From Bacteroidota bacterium (GTDB taxonomy: Bacteria > Bacteroidota > Bacteroidia > Bacteroidales > F082), in NCBI GenBank assembly GCA_003232915.1, contig QIKE01000128.1, positions 1-46,690 of the forward strand: a stretch of 46,690 nt of DNA. The letters run 5' to 3'. Shown here one piece after another: positions 16,589 through 23,931 of the stretch; the stretch's first letter is position 1, and every line of letters begins with the position of its first letter. Below the pieces are notes generated by a model. That model did not search any database and had not been told where the DNA came from. It saw only the letters and a program-made list of their open reading frames with translations. The position numbers were made by a program, and so were the translations under genes.

Positions 16589-18292
16589 TTATTTTGTCAA
16601 ATATTTTTTTGAAAACAAAGTCCATCCTTGTATCCAATCGTTTGTGGGGTCAATGGCTCCCCGATAGTTTACTTTATCAAACCAAGAAGAGGTTGGATAT
16701 GTGGCAAGATTATCGGAAACATGAGAAGATGGAGTGATAGTCCATTTGTCGTTGTCAATTGACAATCCAGGGTCAGCAACTATGTTCCCAACAGCGGAAA
16801 AATAGGTGGAAAGAGAATCGTTGGCAATAGTAATTTGCTCTTCTGTAACTCCCGAATAAGCTTTTACAAAAAGTGGCATAGCATCGGCAATTTGATAAAA
16901 AACATTGTTCAGTATATGTAAATCGCCTTGCTGAAAGCGTGTCCAGCTACACTCCGACGAAAGGTATTCTATGTCGATACCATATTGCTGATTGAAGAAA
17001 ATGGAATTGGCATAAGTTCCACCGGCATTGTCGCGGAAAGTAACGGTTCTTTTGCCGGCAGCATCACCCTGTCCAATATAAGTAACATTATAAATGGTTG
17101 GAATAGCCAAAGGACGTCCCGTTTCAGGATCGGTACCGCCATCGTGTTCACCAAGACGGTCGCCACGGCCAAAACCTTGAACAGCAAGCCAAAATTGACC
17201 ATATCCACGAAATCCTTGGTCGTAGTCGAAAGAATCGTCACCATTGAAGGCCGACAAGAAATGTTTTACGCGTGGGTCGCCGCCAAAAAACTCAATGCCG
17301 TCATCTTTGGTAGCAATTACTTCGATATAGTCAATTACAGTACCACTTCCAACTGCTCCGAGGGTAAGGCCATTTATCTCATTTCCTGCGCCAATGTCAG
17401 TACCTCCGTGCCTGATGGAAATATATTTTAAGATACCCGAATTATCGGCATCGTCAGTCCCGCCATATATTCCACGAGGTTCAGTTTGCGGAATTCCTTC
17501 TATCTGTTGCTCAGCAGGAACAGAGTTAAGACGGGCTTTTCCCAAAATAATAACACCTCCCCAGAGGCCATCGTCTAAATCACCAACAGAACCGTTTAAA
17601 TCGTCGGCTTCGGCAGTAAAAATAATGGGTTTTTCTTTGGTTCCTTCTGCAATAACTTTACCTCCCCGTGCAACAATCAACGCCGACGCATTAACACCTT
17701 GTCCGGGTTTTCCTTTTATAATAGTGCCGGCTTCAATGGTAAGTGTTTGTCCGGAATTTATAAAACAAAAACCATCCAATAAATAAATGTTGTTAGCAGT
17801 CCATGTTTGCGAACCGATACCACTTCCGTCATCTTTAATGATTATTATCTTTTGTGTGGTTCCATTTAAGGTAATAGCTTTGCTTTCGGTAGTTTCCATA
17901 GCAATTCCCTGACCGTTATAGACACTATTTGCCGACGCCGGCTTTACGGTGAGGGTTTCGTTACCGTCGGGATAATCGTTTAATAGTAAATTGATAGTGG
18001 CGGTTTTCGCACCGGCCGTATGGACAAGCTCGTAAGAAACCATTCCTGCTGTGCCTCCCGTCAGAATTACCGCCAAACTGTTGTTGTCGAGATTTCCGGT
18101 TTTATCAGCATTCTTATAAACACCTTCGCTAAATGTTAAAGTTGCCTGATACGACTTGTCAGCTCCGTCAACCGTGACACTTAACATTGTTGGTGGATTT
18201 TCTACCGATGTGGGTGAGTCAGCTTTTTTGCAAGCAGTTAGCATCAACATAAAACCTGCCGCCACTAAGAAAATTGTGTTAATTTTTTTCAT
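16589..18292 (-). CDS. Surface lipoprotein with Ig-like and parallel beta-helix regions
   Basis: A 567-residue lipoprotein, with signal MKKINTIFLVAAGFMLMLTAC and lipobox LTAC. Residues about 35-145 look like an Ig-like module (SVTVDGADKSYQATLTFSEG...). From about 150 on, the sequence has the short repeating strands of a right-handed beta-helix (YLLDGFCFINSGQTLTIEAGTIIKG, LWGGVIILGKARL, EGIPQTEPRGIYGG, IEFFGGDPRVKHFLSAFNGDDSFDYDQG). Proteins of this type are common beside TonB receptors in Bacteroidota and are often misnamed 'multidrug transporter'. It probably captures or processes the receptor's ligand at the cell surface. It is the first gene of the operon, with a repeat-containing promoter. 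Confidence 0.8.
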   Translation of the reverse strand: MKKINTIFLVAAGFMLMLTACKKADSPTSVENPPTMLSVTVDGADKSYQATLTFSEGVYKNADKTGNLDNNSLAVILTGGTAGMVSYELVHTAGAKTATINLLLNDYPDGNETLTVKPASANSVYNGQGIAMETTESKAITLNGTTQKIIIIKDDGSGIGSQTWTANNIYLLDGFCFINSGQTLTIEAGTIIKGKPGQGVNASALIVARGGKVIAEGTKEKPIIFTAEADDLNGSVGDLDDGLWGGVIILGKARLNSVPAEQQIEGIPQTEPRGIYGGTDDADNSGILKYISIRHGGTDIGAGNEINGLTLGAVGSGTVIDYIEVIATKDDGIEFFGGDPRVKHFLSAFNGDDSFDYDQGFRGYGQFWLAVQGFGRGDRLGEHDGGTDPETGRPLAIPTIYNVTYIGQGDAAGKRTVTFRDNAGGTYANSIFFNQQYGIDIEYLSSECSWTRFQQGDLHILNNVFYQIADAMPLFVKAYSGVTEEQITIANDSLSTYFSAVGNIVADPGLSIDNDKWTITPSSHVSDNLATYPTSSWFDKVNYRGAIDPTNDWIQGWTLFSKKYLTK

Positions 18293-18339
18293 TTTTTGAA
18301 TTTTTTAATGATTAAAAAGTTTTTATAATTTTTCTGCTG

Positions 18340-18382
18340 CAAATGTGAAATTCAGATGTTACCTGAATGTTATCCTAACATT
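18340..18382 (-). promoter_or_regulatory. Promoter with 11-bp-period TAACAT repeats (PHO-box-like)
   Basis: On the minus strand two adjacent 11-mers, TAACATTCAGG (18362-18372) and TAACATCTGAA (18351-18361), stand just before a near-consensus -7 box CACATTTG (18340-18347). Two 7-bp half-sites spaced by 4 bp next to the -7/-10 element is the layout of PhoB-type boxes. The same bases also form an inverted repeat, AATGTTA-TCC-TAACATT (18366-18382). A two-component or other repeat-binding regulator is likely; PhoB is an inference. Confidence 0.45.
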
Positions 18383-18694
18383 AATTAAGTATTAAGTTAT
18401 CGGTTTCAATATTTCGTCACTTAATACCTATACCTTTATATGTAAATTTTGAGGTTAAACTTTACATATAAACAGTAAGTACAATACACTCGGGGTTGGA
18501 TAAACCCTTTGATGATATGAAGTTTATAAGTTTAATCTAAAATGCAATTCGTGATAAATATTGAACACCTGCATTGTTCCCATAAAGGATAGGGACAATA
18601 CCGGTTTTCAGTCAATTCTCCTATATAGGATTTGTGCCCTTTTTAGACTCTTATCAGATATAAAAGCTAAATAATAATTTTATCTGATTTTTTA
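18383..18694. other. Intergenic, divergent upstream region of purN
   Basis: AT-rich sequence with no supported gene. It contains short repeated TTAAGT/TTAAGTT words near 18384-18397 and a 9-bp near-palindrome around 18441-18470 (TATATGTAAA...TTTACATATA). Confidence 0.35.
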
Positions 18695-18702
18695 TACTTT
18701 TG
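18695..18702 (+). promoter_or_regulatory. Predicted -7 box for purN
   Basis: TACTTTTG, a full match to TAnnTTTG, 48 nt before the GTG start. No -33 match was seen. Confidence 0.4.
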
Positions 18703-18750
18703 ACAATGATTATTCGTTGTATTAACTTTTGGAAAGAAATATAACAATAG

Positions 18751-19320
18751 GTGAAAAAAATTGTCATTTTTGCTTCGGGTAACGGTACAAATGCCGAACA
18801 AATTATTCGATTTTTTGAAAATTCTAACAAAGTTTTCGTAAGTGCTGTTTATACAAACAATCCGGAAGCAGGTGTTATTGCCCGAGCACGAAAACTAGGT
18901 ATACCCATAATTGTTTTTAACAAGAAAATGCTATATAGCACAGGGGAAGTACTTGAAGAATTGAAAAAAAAGGAAATTGATTTAATTGTTTTGGCTGGTT
19001 TTCTCTGGAAAATACCAGATGACTTTATAACGGTTTTTCCGCAAAAAATTATCAATTTACATCCTGCTTTACTCCCCAAATTCGGAGGTAAAGGGATGTA
19101 CGGAATCAGTGTTCACAAGGCTGTTTTAGAAGCCGGTGAAGCCGAAAGCGGCATTACAATACACTGGGTTAATGAATATTACGACAAGGGGAGTATTATT
19201 TTTCAGACAAAAATCCAGATTTCCGAAAACGAAAATCCTGAAAGTCTTGCCCAAAAGATACATCAATTGGAACATACACATTTTCCGATAGTTATAGAAA
19301 AGATTTTAAAAAAAAAATAA
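18751..19320 (+). CDS. purN: Phosphoribosylglycinamide formyltransferase
   Basis: A 189-residue protein starting at GTG (MKKIVIFASGNGTNAEQII). GART hallmarks are present: the nucleotide-binding loop SGNGTN, INLHPALLPKFGG (catalytic Asn/His region), and SGITIHWVNEYYDKGSIIFQ, which holds the catalytic Asp. It transfers a formyl group from 10-formyl-THF to GAR in the third step of purine synthesis. Length fits the family. It is a single-gene unit with a 124-nt gap before the polysaccharide locus, which has its own promoter. Confidence 0.95.
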   Translation: MKKIVIFASGNGTNAEQIIRFFENSNKVFVSAVYTNNPEAGVIARARKLGIPIIVFNKKMLYSTGEVLEELKKKEIDLIVLAGFLWKIPDDFITVFPQKIINLHPALLPKFGGKGMYGISVHKAVLEAGEAESGITIHWVNEYYDKGSIIFQTKIQISENENPESLAQKIHQLEHTHFPIVIEKILKKK

Positions 19321-19364
19321 GAGCGAATAATTTTTGTACAAAGCTTCGCCTATTTTTAAAATAT

Positions 19365-19396
19365 TTTGTTGGGTATCTAAAAAAAAGTTATTTTTG
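19365..19396 (+). promoter_or_regulatory. Strong predicted promoter of the polysaccharide export locus
   Basis: TTTG at 19365-19368, 20 nt, then TATTTTTG at 19389-19396. Both boxes match the Bacteroidota consensus exactly. The leader to the ATG at 19445 would be about 45 nt. Confidence 0.6.
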
Positions 19397-19444
19397 CGCC
19401 CTTCATTGTTAATAAAATAATATTGTTTTAAGATTATAACATTA

Positions 19445-20041
19445 ATGAAAAACTTACCCTATTTGACCTTTAAATCAGTTTTTTGGATTGGCTTGTTTTC
19501 CATCTTATTATCTTCGTGTATATCGCAAAAAAAAATGCTGTATATGCAAGTGAAAAACAAAAGTGATTCGTTAAAAAGCTTTGTTAATAAACGTAATATC
19601 GACTATCATGTAAAAGCTGGCGACAATTTGTATATAAGAGTAGTTAGCCTTGATGAAAAAACAAATATTTTATTAAATCCGCAGGGAGGTCAATCTGGAA
19701 ACTCTGGTTCTTCCGATGCATCGGTTTATCTGAACAGCTATACGGTTTCGGAAGATGGCACTGTTTCTTTCCCTTTGGTAGGGAAGTTAATGGTTAGAAA
19801 CAAAACGGTAGACGAAATAAGAAAGAATCTTGAAGTAAAACTTCACGAGTATTTAAAGGAGGTGATTATTATTGTTAAACTTGTAAATTTCAACATCACC
19901 CTGCTCGGTGAAGTAAAACGACCTGGGCAATACAAGATTTATCAAAATAACATCAACCTGTTTGAAGCCGTGTCGTTGGCAGGCGATTTAACCGATTTCG
20001 GCAAAGCAAAGAGGGTTCTACAGTTCATTATGTGGATATGA
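19445..20041 (+). CDS. Wza-like polysaccharide export lipoprotein, frameshifted 3' end
   Basis: A 198-residue product of an apparently broken gene. It has a lipoprotein signal (FSILLSSC), the poly-export domain (IDYHVKAGDNLYIRVVSLDEKTN...SYTVSEDGTVSFPLVGKLMVRNKTVDEIRKNL) and the start of an SLBB-like domain (FNITLLGEVKRPGQYKIYQNNINLFEAVSLAGDLTDFGKAKR). It then runs into a stop, while the expected continuation (GSTVHYVDMTQRN...) lies in another frame. Wza-type proteins form the outer-membrane channel for capsule or exopolysaccharide. Either the gene is damaged, or the assembly has a deletion here, or the two halves are made separately. Confidence 0.8.
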   Translation: MKNLPYLTFKSVFWIGLFSILLSSCISQKKMLYMQVKNKSDSLKSFVNKRNIDYHVKAGDNLYIRVVSLDEKTNILLNPQGGQSGNSGSSDASVYLNSYTVSEDGTVSFPLVGKLMVRNKTVDEIRKNLEVKLHEYLKEVIIIVKLVNFNITLLGEVKRPGQYKIYQNNINLFEAVSLAGDLTDFGKAKRVLQFIMWI

Positions 20042-20205
20042 CTCAAAGAAATGTTCTCTCGTCGGAATTCTTCTACCTGAAACCCAATGACATAGTATAT
20101 GTGGAACCTCTAAAAGGAAAACAATTTGCTTTTACTAAATTCCCCTATAGTGTGATCTTCGGTTTTATTTATACTGCTATTCTTTCAATTTATTACTTAA
20201 AATAA
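20038..20205 (+). pseudogene. Displaced C-terminal fragment of the Wza-like gene
   Basis: 55 codons beginning at an ATG that overlaps the upstream stop in an ATGA junction. The product, MTQRNVLSSEFFYLKPNDIV and onward, ends with a hydrophobic segment (YSVIFGFIYTAILSIYYL), as in full-length Bacteroidota Wza relatives, where the block follows ...VHYVDMTQRN. In this frame the upstream bases read GSTVHYVD, so the match extends left of the ATG. About ten codons of the usual linker are missing at the junction. Translational coupling through ATGA is possible but would give two separate chains. Confidence 0.7.
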
Positions 20206-20223
20206 CCGATTAATTTATCGACA

Positions 20224-22680
20224 GTGGAAAATTACGAAAACACGCAACAGCAACAAGAAGAATCAATTGATCTAAAAGCTTTATTTTTCAAATTTGCACG
20301 TTACTGGTATCTATTCGGAATATCAATATTTGTTGCCATAATGGTAGCTTTTTTATTTAACAAATACACTAGTCCTATTTACGAGGTGCATTCTACCGTA
20401 TTGATTAAGGATGATAAATCGAAACTCGACCCTTCGGCACTGTTGGGTATCGGCTTGTCGAATACACAGCAAAACATTGAAAATGAAATAGGCATATTGA
20501 GTTCTTTCAGCCTTTCGTATAGAACTATTCGCAATCTTGATTTTGAAATATCGTATTATGAGGATCAGGGTTTAATAACTAATGAGCTTTATAAAACAGC
20601 TCCTTTTACTATAGTTTTCGATTCCACTGTTCCTCAGGCGGTAGGTCTTAAATACACCTTAACTTTTATAAATAAAAGGGAATATCGTATCGAAGCCGAA
20701 GGCGAATTAATAGGCAAGTATAATTTTTCAAAAGACAAAATGCTGAAAGGCAAACTTGCAAAGGTAAAATACGACAAAACACTTCTTTTCGGAAAAGAGG
20801 TAAATTCACCTTATAACCGGTTTAAGATTATCCTCAACGATCATTTTACTCCCGAAGAAGACCTTGACAAAAAATACGAATTTATTTTTACAGACTACAT
20901 GAGCCTTACAAAGCTTTTTCGTGGTTTCGCTATCGAACCGATTAACAGAGAAGCTTCTATTCTTAAGATCAAATTGAAATATAAAAACGTAAATAAAGCT
21001 GTTGATTTTATAAATGCACTTACCTCGGAGTATCTGAAACGCAATTTGGAAAAAAAGAATCTCGTAGCTGACAATACCGTCCGTTTTATTGATAACCAAT
21101 TAAATGTCATCTCCGACACTTTATCAAAGGCAGAGATCAATCTTCAAAATTTCCGCTCGAACAATGAAATGATGGATATTACTTTTCAGTCGCAACAGGT
21201 ATTTCAATATTTAAGCGATCTGCAAAAGCAAAAAGCCGAATTGATAATAAAGTCGCAATACTATCATAACCTGCAAAGTTACATTAAGAAAAACGAAAAT
21301 AACCTAAATAATCTTATTGCGCCTTCGGCTATGGGCATCGAAGACCCTGCGTTGAATGCATTAGTAGCACAGCTAATTGAACTTTATAACAAAAAAGCTG
21401 ACGCTCTTTTGGTATCAACCGAAAAAAATCCTACAATTATCAGTATCAATAGCCAAATTCAGAGTACAAAAAATGCCATTCTCGAAAATGTTGGAAATAT
21501 TATCAAAAACTCCAATGAAACTTTGGTAGATGTTAATAACAGAATTAAAAAAATTACTGCACAAGCCTCCTACCTTCCAATAACACAACGTAAATTGTTT
21601 AACTTCGAACGGCAATTTAAATTAGCCGATAATATTTATACTTTTTTGCTCGAAAAGCGTTCGGAAGCACAAATAACAAGAGCTTCGAACACGCCTGATA
21701 ATGAAGTTATTGATATTGCCCGCGCAGATGTGGACAATGAACCCGTTTTCCCGAAAAAATCATTAAACTATCTTATTGCCCTTATCCTCGGCATTGGGTT
21801 TCCAATAGCTTATGTTTTGGCAAAAGACTATTTCAATGATAAAGTTATTGATAGAAAAGATATAGAAAGAGCTACCATATTCCCTATTGTCGGACAATTG
21901 CTTCACAGCAACAAAGACCAGCAACTTGTGGTGGCTGCTTTTCCGAAATCAAGCATTTCGGAATCGTTTAGATCGCTCCGGACCAACTTACAGTATTTGG
22001 TGAAGGGCAACGAACAAGTTACTATTATGATTACCGGCGATATGGTAAGTGTCGGAAAAACATTCGTTTCAATAAACCTTGCTACTATTTACGCCCAATA
22101 TGGCAAAAAAACCATTCTTCTTGGTTTCGACTTGCGCAAACCGAAAATCTACCACGATTTTAAAGTTTCTAATAGAAAAGGGATAACCTCATACCTTATT
22201 AATAAAGCTACTATAGACGAAATTATTACGCCTTCGGGCCTTATCGACAATATGGATCTTATAATGGCGGGGCCTGTACCTCCCAATCCTGCCGAGTTAA
22301 TTGCTTCGGATAGAAACAAAGAGTTGTTTGAAGAATTAAAAAAACGTTATGACTTTATTATTATTGACACGCCCCCTATCGGGCTGGTTACCGATGCCTT
22401 TTTGTTAATGCCTTATACCGATATAAACATCTTCCTTGTACGCCAGAACTATACCAACAAAAAGGTTTTTGCTTCCATCATCAAAGATGTCGAAGAAAGA
22501 GGACTAAAAATGAGTATTGTAGTAAACGACATTAATTTGCAAAGCGGCTATGGCTACGGCTATGGTTATGGCTACGGCTATGGTTACGGTTATGGTTACG
22601 GCTATGGTTATGGATACTATACAGATGATAAACCTAATAAAAAGAAATCGTTTGTCAAACGATTATTTAACAAAATGTAA
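20224..22680 (+). CDS. Wzc-like polysaccharide co-polymerase and tyrosine autokinase
   Basis: An 818-residue protein starting at GTG. It has a Wzz domain with TM1 (about residues 28-48), a long coiled periplasmic region, a GNVR-like block, TM2 (about 512-533) and a cytoplasmic BY-kinase domain. Walker A is MVSVGKTF near 605-612, where relatives usually have GEGKT; Walker A' is LLGFDLRKP near 634; Walker B is FIIIDTPP near 708. The tail is (Gly-Tyr)12-Tyr (775-799), then TDDKPNKKKSF, and should be the autophosphorylated tyrosine cluster. It controls export and chain length of an exopolysaccharide with the Wza-like lipoprotein 18 nt upstream. Confidence 0.92.
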   Translation: MENYENTQQQQEESIDLKALFFKFARYWYLFGISIFVAIMVAFLFNKYTSPIYEVHSTVLIKDDKSKLDPSALLGIGLSNTQQNIENEIGILSSFSLSYRTIRNLDFEISYYEDQGLITNELYKTAPFTIVFDSTVPQAVGLKYTLTFINKREYRIEAEGELIGKYNFSKDKMLKGKLAKVKYDKTLLFGKEVNSPYNRFKIILNDHFTPEEDLDKKYEFIFTDYMSLTKLFRGFAIEPINREASILKIKLKYKNVNKAVDFINALTSEYLKRNLEKKNLVADNTVRFIDNQLNVISDTLSKAEINLQNFRSNNEMMDITFQSQQVFQYLSDLQKQKAELIIKSQYYHNLQSYIKKNENNLNNLIAPSAMGIEDPALNALVAQLIELYNKKADALLVSTEKNPTIISINSQIQSTKNAILENVGNIIKNSNETLVDVNNRIKKITAQASYLPITQRKLFNFERQFKLADNIYTFLLEKRSEAQITRASNTPDNEVIDIARADVDNEPVFPKKSLNYLIALILGIGFPIAYVLAKDYFNDKVIDRKDIERATIFPIVGQLLHSNKDQQLVVAAFPKSSISESFRSLRTNLQYLVKGNEQVTIMITGDMVSVGKTFVSINLATIYAQYGKKTILLGFDLRKPKIYHDFKVSNRKGITSYLINKATIDEIITPSGLIDNMDLIMAGPVPPNPAELIASDRNKELFEELKKRYDFIIIDTPPIGLVTDAFLLMPYTDINIFLVRQNYTNKKVFASIIKDVEERGLKMSIVVNDINLQSGYGYGYGYGYGYGYGYGYGYGYGYYTDDKPNKKKSFVKRLFNKM
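22546..22620 (+). repeat. GGYTAY hexanucleotide tandem repeat encoding (Gly-Tyr)12
   Basis: Twelve in-frame GGN-TAY units plus one further TAT. Codon third positions alternate between C and T, often in 12-nt super-units. Changes by whole units would keep the frame and lengthen or shorten the tyrosine tail. Confidence 0.9.
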
Positions 22681-22729
22681 TATTTTAAAAAGGCGCCTCT
22701 AAACCGGAAGTTTTTTTATTTTAATTCGT

Positions 22730-22762
22730 TTTGATAAGTAATTTTGATTTTTATCACCTTTG
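22730..22762 (+). promoter_or_regulatory. Possible promoter of the WlbA-like gene
   Basis: TTTG at 22730-22733, 21 nt, then CACCTTTG at 22755-22762 (seven of eight to consensus). The TTG at 22760, an alternative start, lies in this box. Confidence 0.35.
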
Positions 22763-22780
22763 CAAAAATATTTTACTAAT

Positions 22781-23725
22781 ATGTTAAAGAATTTTGCTTT
22801 AATCGGAGCAGCAGGGTACATTGCGCCGCGCCACATGATAGCCATTAAGGAAACCGGAAATAATTTGATTGCCGCTCTCGATCCTTTCGATAGTGTAGGC
22901 ATTATCGACAGTTTTTTTCCGGAAGCAGATTTTTTTACCGAAACCGAACGCTTCGATCGTCAGCTTGATAAATTACGTCGAATGCAAACAAATAAAGTTG
23001 ATTTTGTGAGCATTTGTTCCCCCAATTATTTGCACGATGCCCATATCAGGCTTGCTTTGCGCAACGATGCTGATGCTATATGCGAAAAACCTTTGGTGCT
23101 CAATCCATGGAACCTTGATAATCTTGAAGAAATAGAAAATGAAACAGGGAGACGTGTTAACACAATTTTGCAACTACGCCTACACCCATCAATTATTGCT
23201 TTGAAAAATAAAATCAGTATGCTTGCCGACGATACCGTTCACAATGTGGAACTAACCTATATCACTTCGCGCGGAAAATGGTATTATTATTCTTGGAAAG
23301 GAGATATGTCAAAGTCGGGAGGTATTTATACCAACATAGGAATCCATTTTTTTGATATGCTAAGTTGGATTTTCGGTCCGGTGGAAATCAACAAAGTACA
23401 TATGAAAGAAAACAACAAAGCCGCCGGTTTTTTACAATTAAAAAAAGCCAACGTAAAATGGTTTCTGAGTCTCGACTATAACGATATTCCTAAATCAATT
23501 CGCGAAAGAAAACAATCAACCTATCGTTCCGTTACAATAGACGGTAAAGAGATGGAATTTAGCAATGGCTTTACAGATTTGCATACCGAAAGCTACCGCA
23601 AAATACTTGCCGGTAATGGTTTTGGAATAAAAGACGCCCGCAACAGCATCAACATTGTTCACCAAATCAGGGTGCAAAAGCCTGTGGTTTTGAAGGGAGA
23701 TTATCATTCGTTTATTAAAAAATAG
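22781..23725 (+). CDS. WlbA/WbpB-like Gfo/Idh/MocA sugar dehydrogenase
   Basis: A 314-residue protein from the ATG at 22781 (MLKNFALIGAAGYIAPRHM); the Rossmann motif GAAGYIAPRH is characteristic of the WlbA branch. EKPLVLNP carries the conserved active-site Lys, and the LRLHPSI and GIYTNIGIHFFDML blocks fit WlbA. WlbA enzymes oxidise the 3-OH of UDP-GlcNAc-type uronic acids, the first step toward 2,3-diacetamido sugars of O-antigens. The companion aminotransferase and acetyltransferase are not in the window, so the pathway is either completed elsewhere or incomplete. It lies 100 nt after the Wzc-like gene. Confidence 0.82.
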   Translation: MLKNFALIGAAGYIAPRHMIAIKETGNNLIAALDPFDSVGIIDSFFPEADFFTETERFDRQLDKLRRMQTNKVDFVSICSPNYLHDAHIRLALRNDADAICEKPLVLNPWNLDNLEEIENETGRRVNTILQLRLHPSIIALKNKISMLADDTVHNVELTYITSRGKWYYYSWKGDMSKSGGIYTNIGIHFFDMLSWIFGPVEINKVHMKENNKAAGFLQLKKANVKWFLSLDYNDIPKSIRERKQSTYRSVTIDGKEMEFSNGFTDLHTESYRKILAGNGFGIKDARNSINIVHQIRVQKPVVLKGDYHSFIKK

Positions 23726-23879
23726 ATTTTATTAAAAAAATCTCCCGGTTTAATTTAAACTTGTACTTCTACGGTTAACGTCTTGATTTTATGTAGTATT
23801 CTAACAGAAACCTAAATTATTAAACTGCAATTATTTTCCATTTCGTTAAGTTCCCTTTAAGATTTTCGATTGTATTAGT

Positions 23880-23907
23880 TTTGCCTTCTTCTATTTTTGT
23901 ACTTTTG
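23880..23907 (+). promoter_or_regulatory. Predicted promoter of the metallophosphoesterase-like gene
   Basis: TTTG at 23880-23883, 16 nt, then TACTTTTG at 23900-23907, 24 nt before the ATG. A TTG start at 23881 would lie in the -33 box and is rejected. Upstream, TTAAG occurs twice with an 11-nt period (23846 and 23857). Confidence 0.5.
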
Positions 23908-23931
23908 AAGCTTCAATTTAATATATTCAAT

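Noticed and set aside
16928-17431. 167-codon plus-strand frame within the beta-helix lipoprotein gene
   Set aside because: Antisense shadow of a well-supported gene; composition is not protein-like.
22546-22620. GGYTAY array considered as a CRISPR or noncoding repeat
   Set aside because: Units are 6 nt, without spacers, and are in frame with the kinase C-terminus.
23881-23931. TTG start giving 17 more residues on the phosphatase-like protein
   Set aside because: It overlaps the predicted promoter, and the ATG at 23932 opens directly onto a signal peptide.
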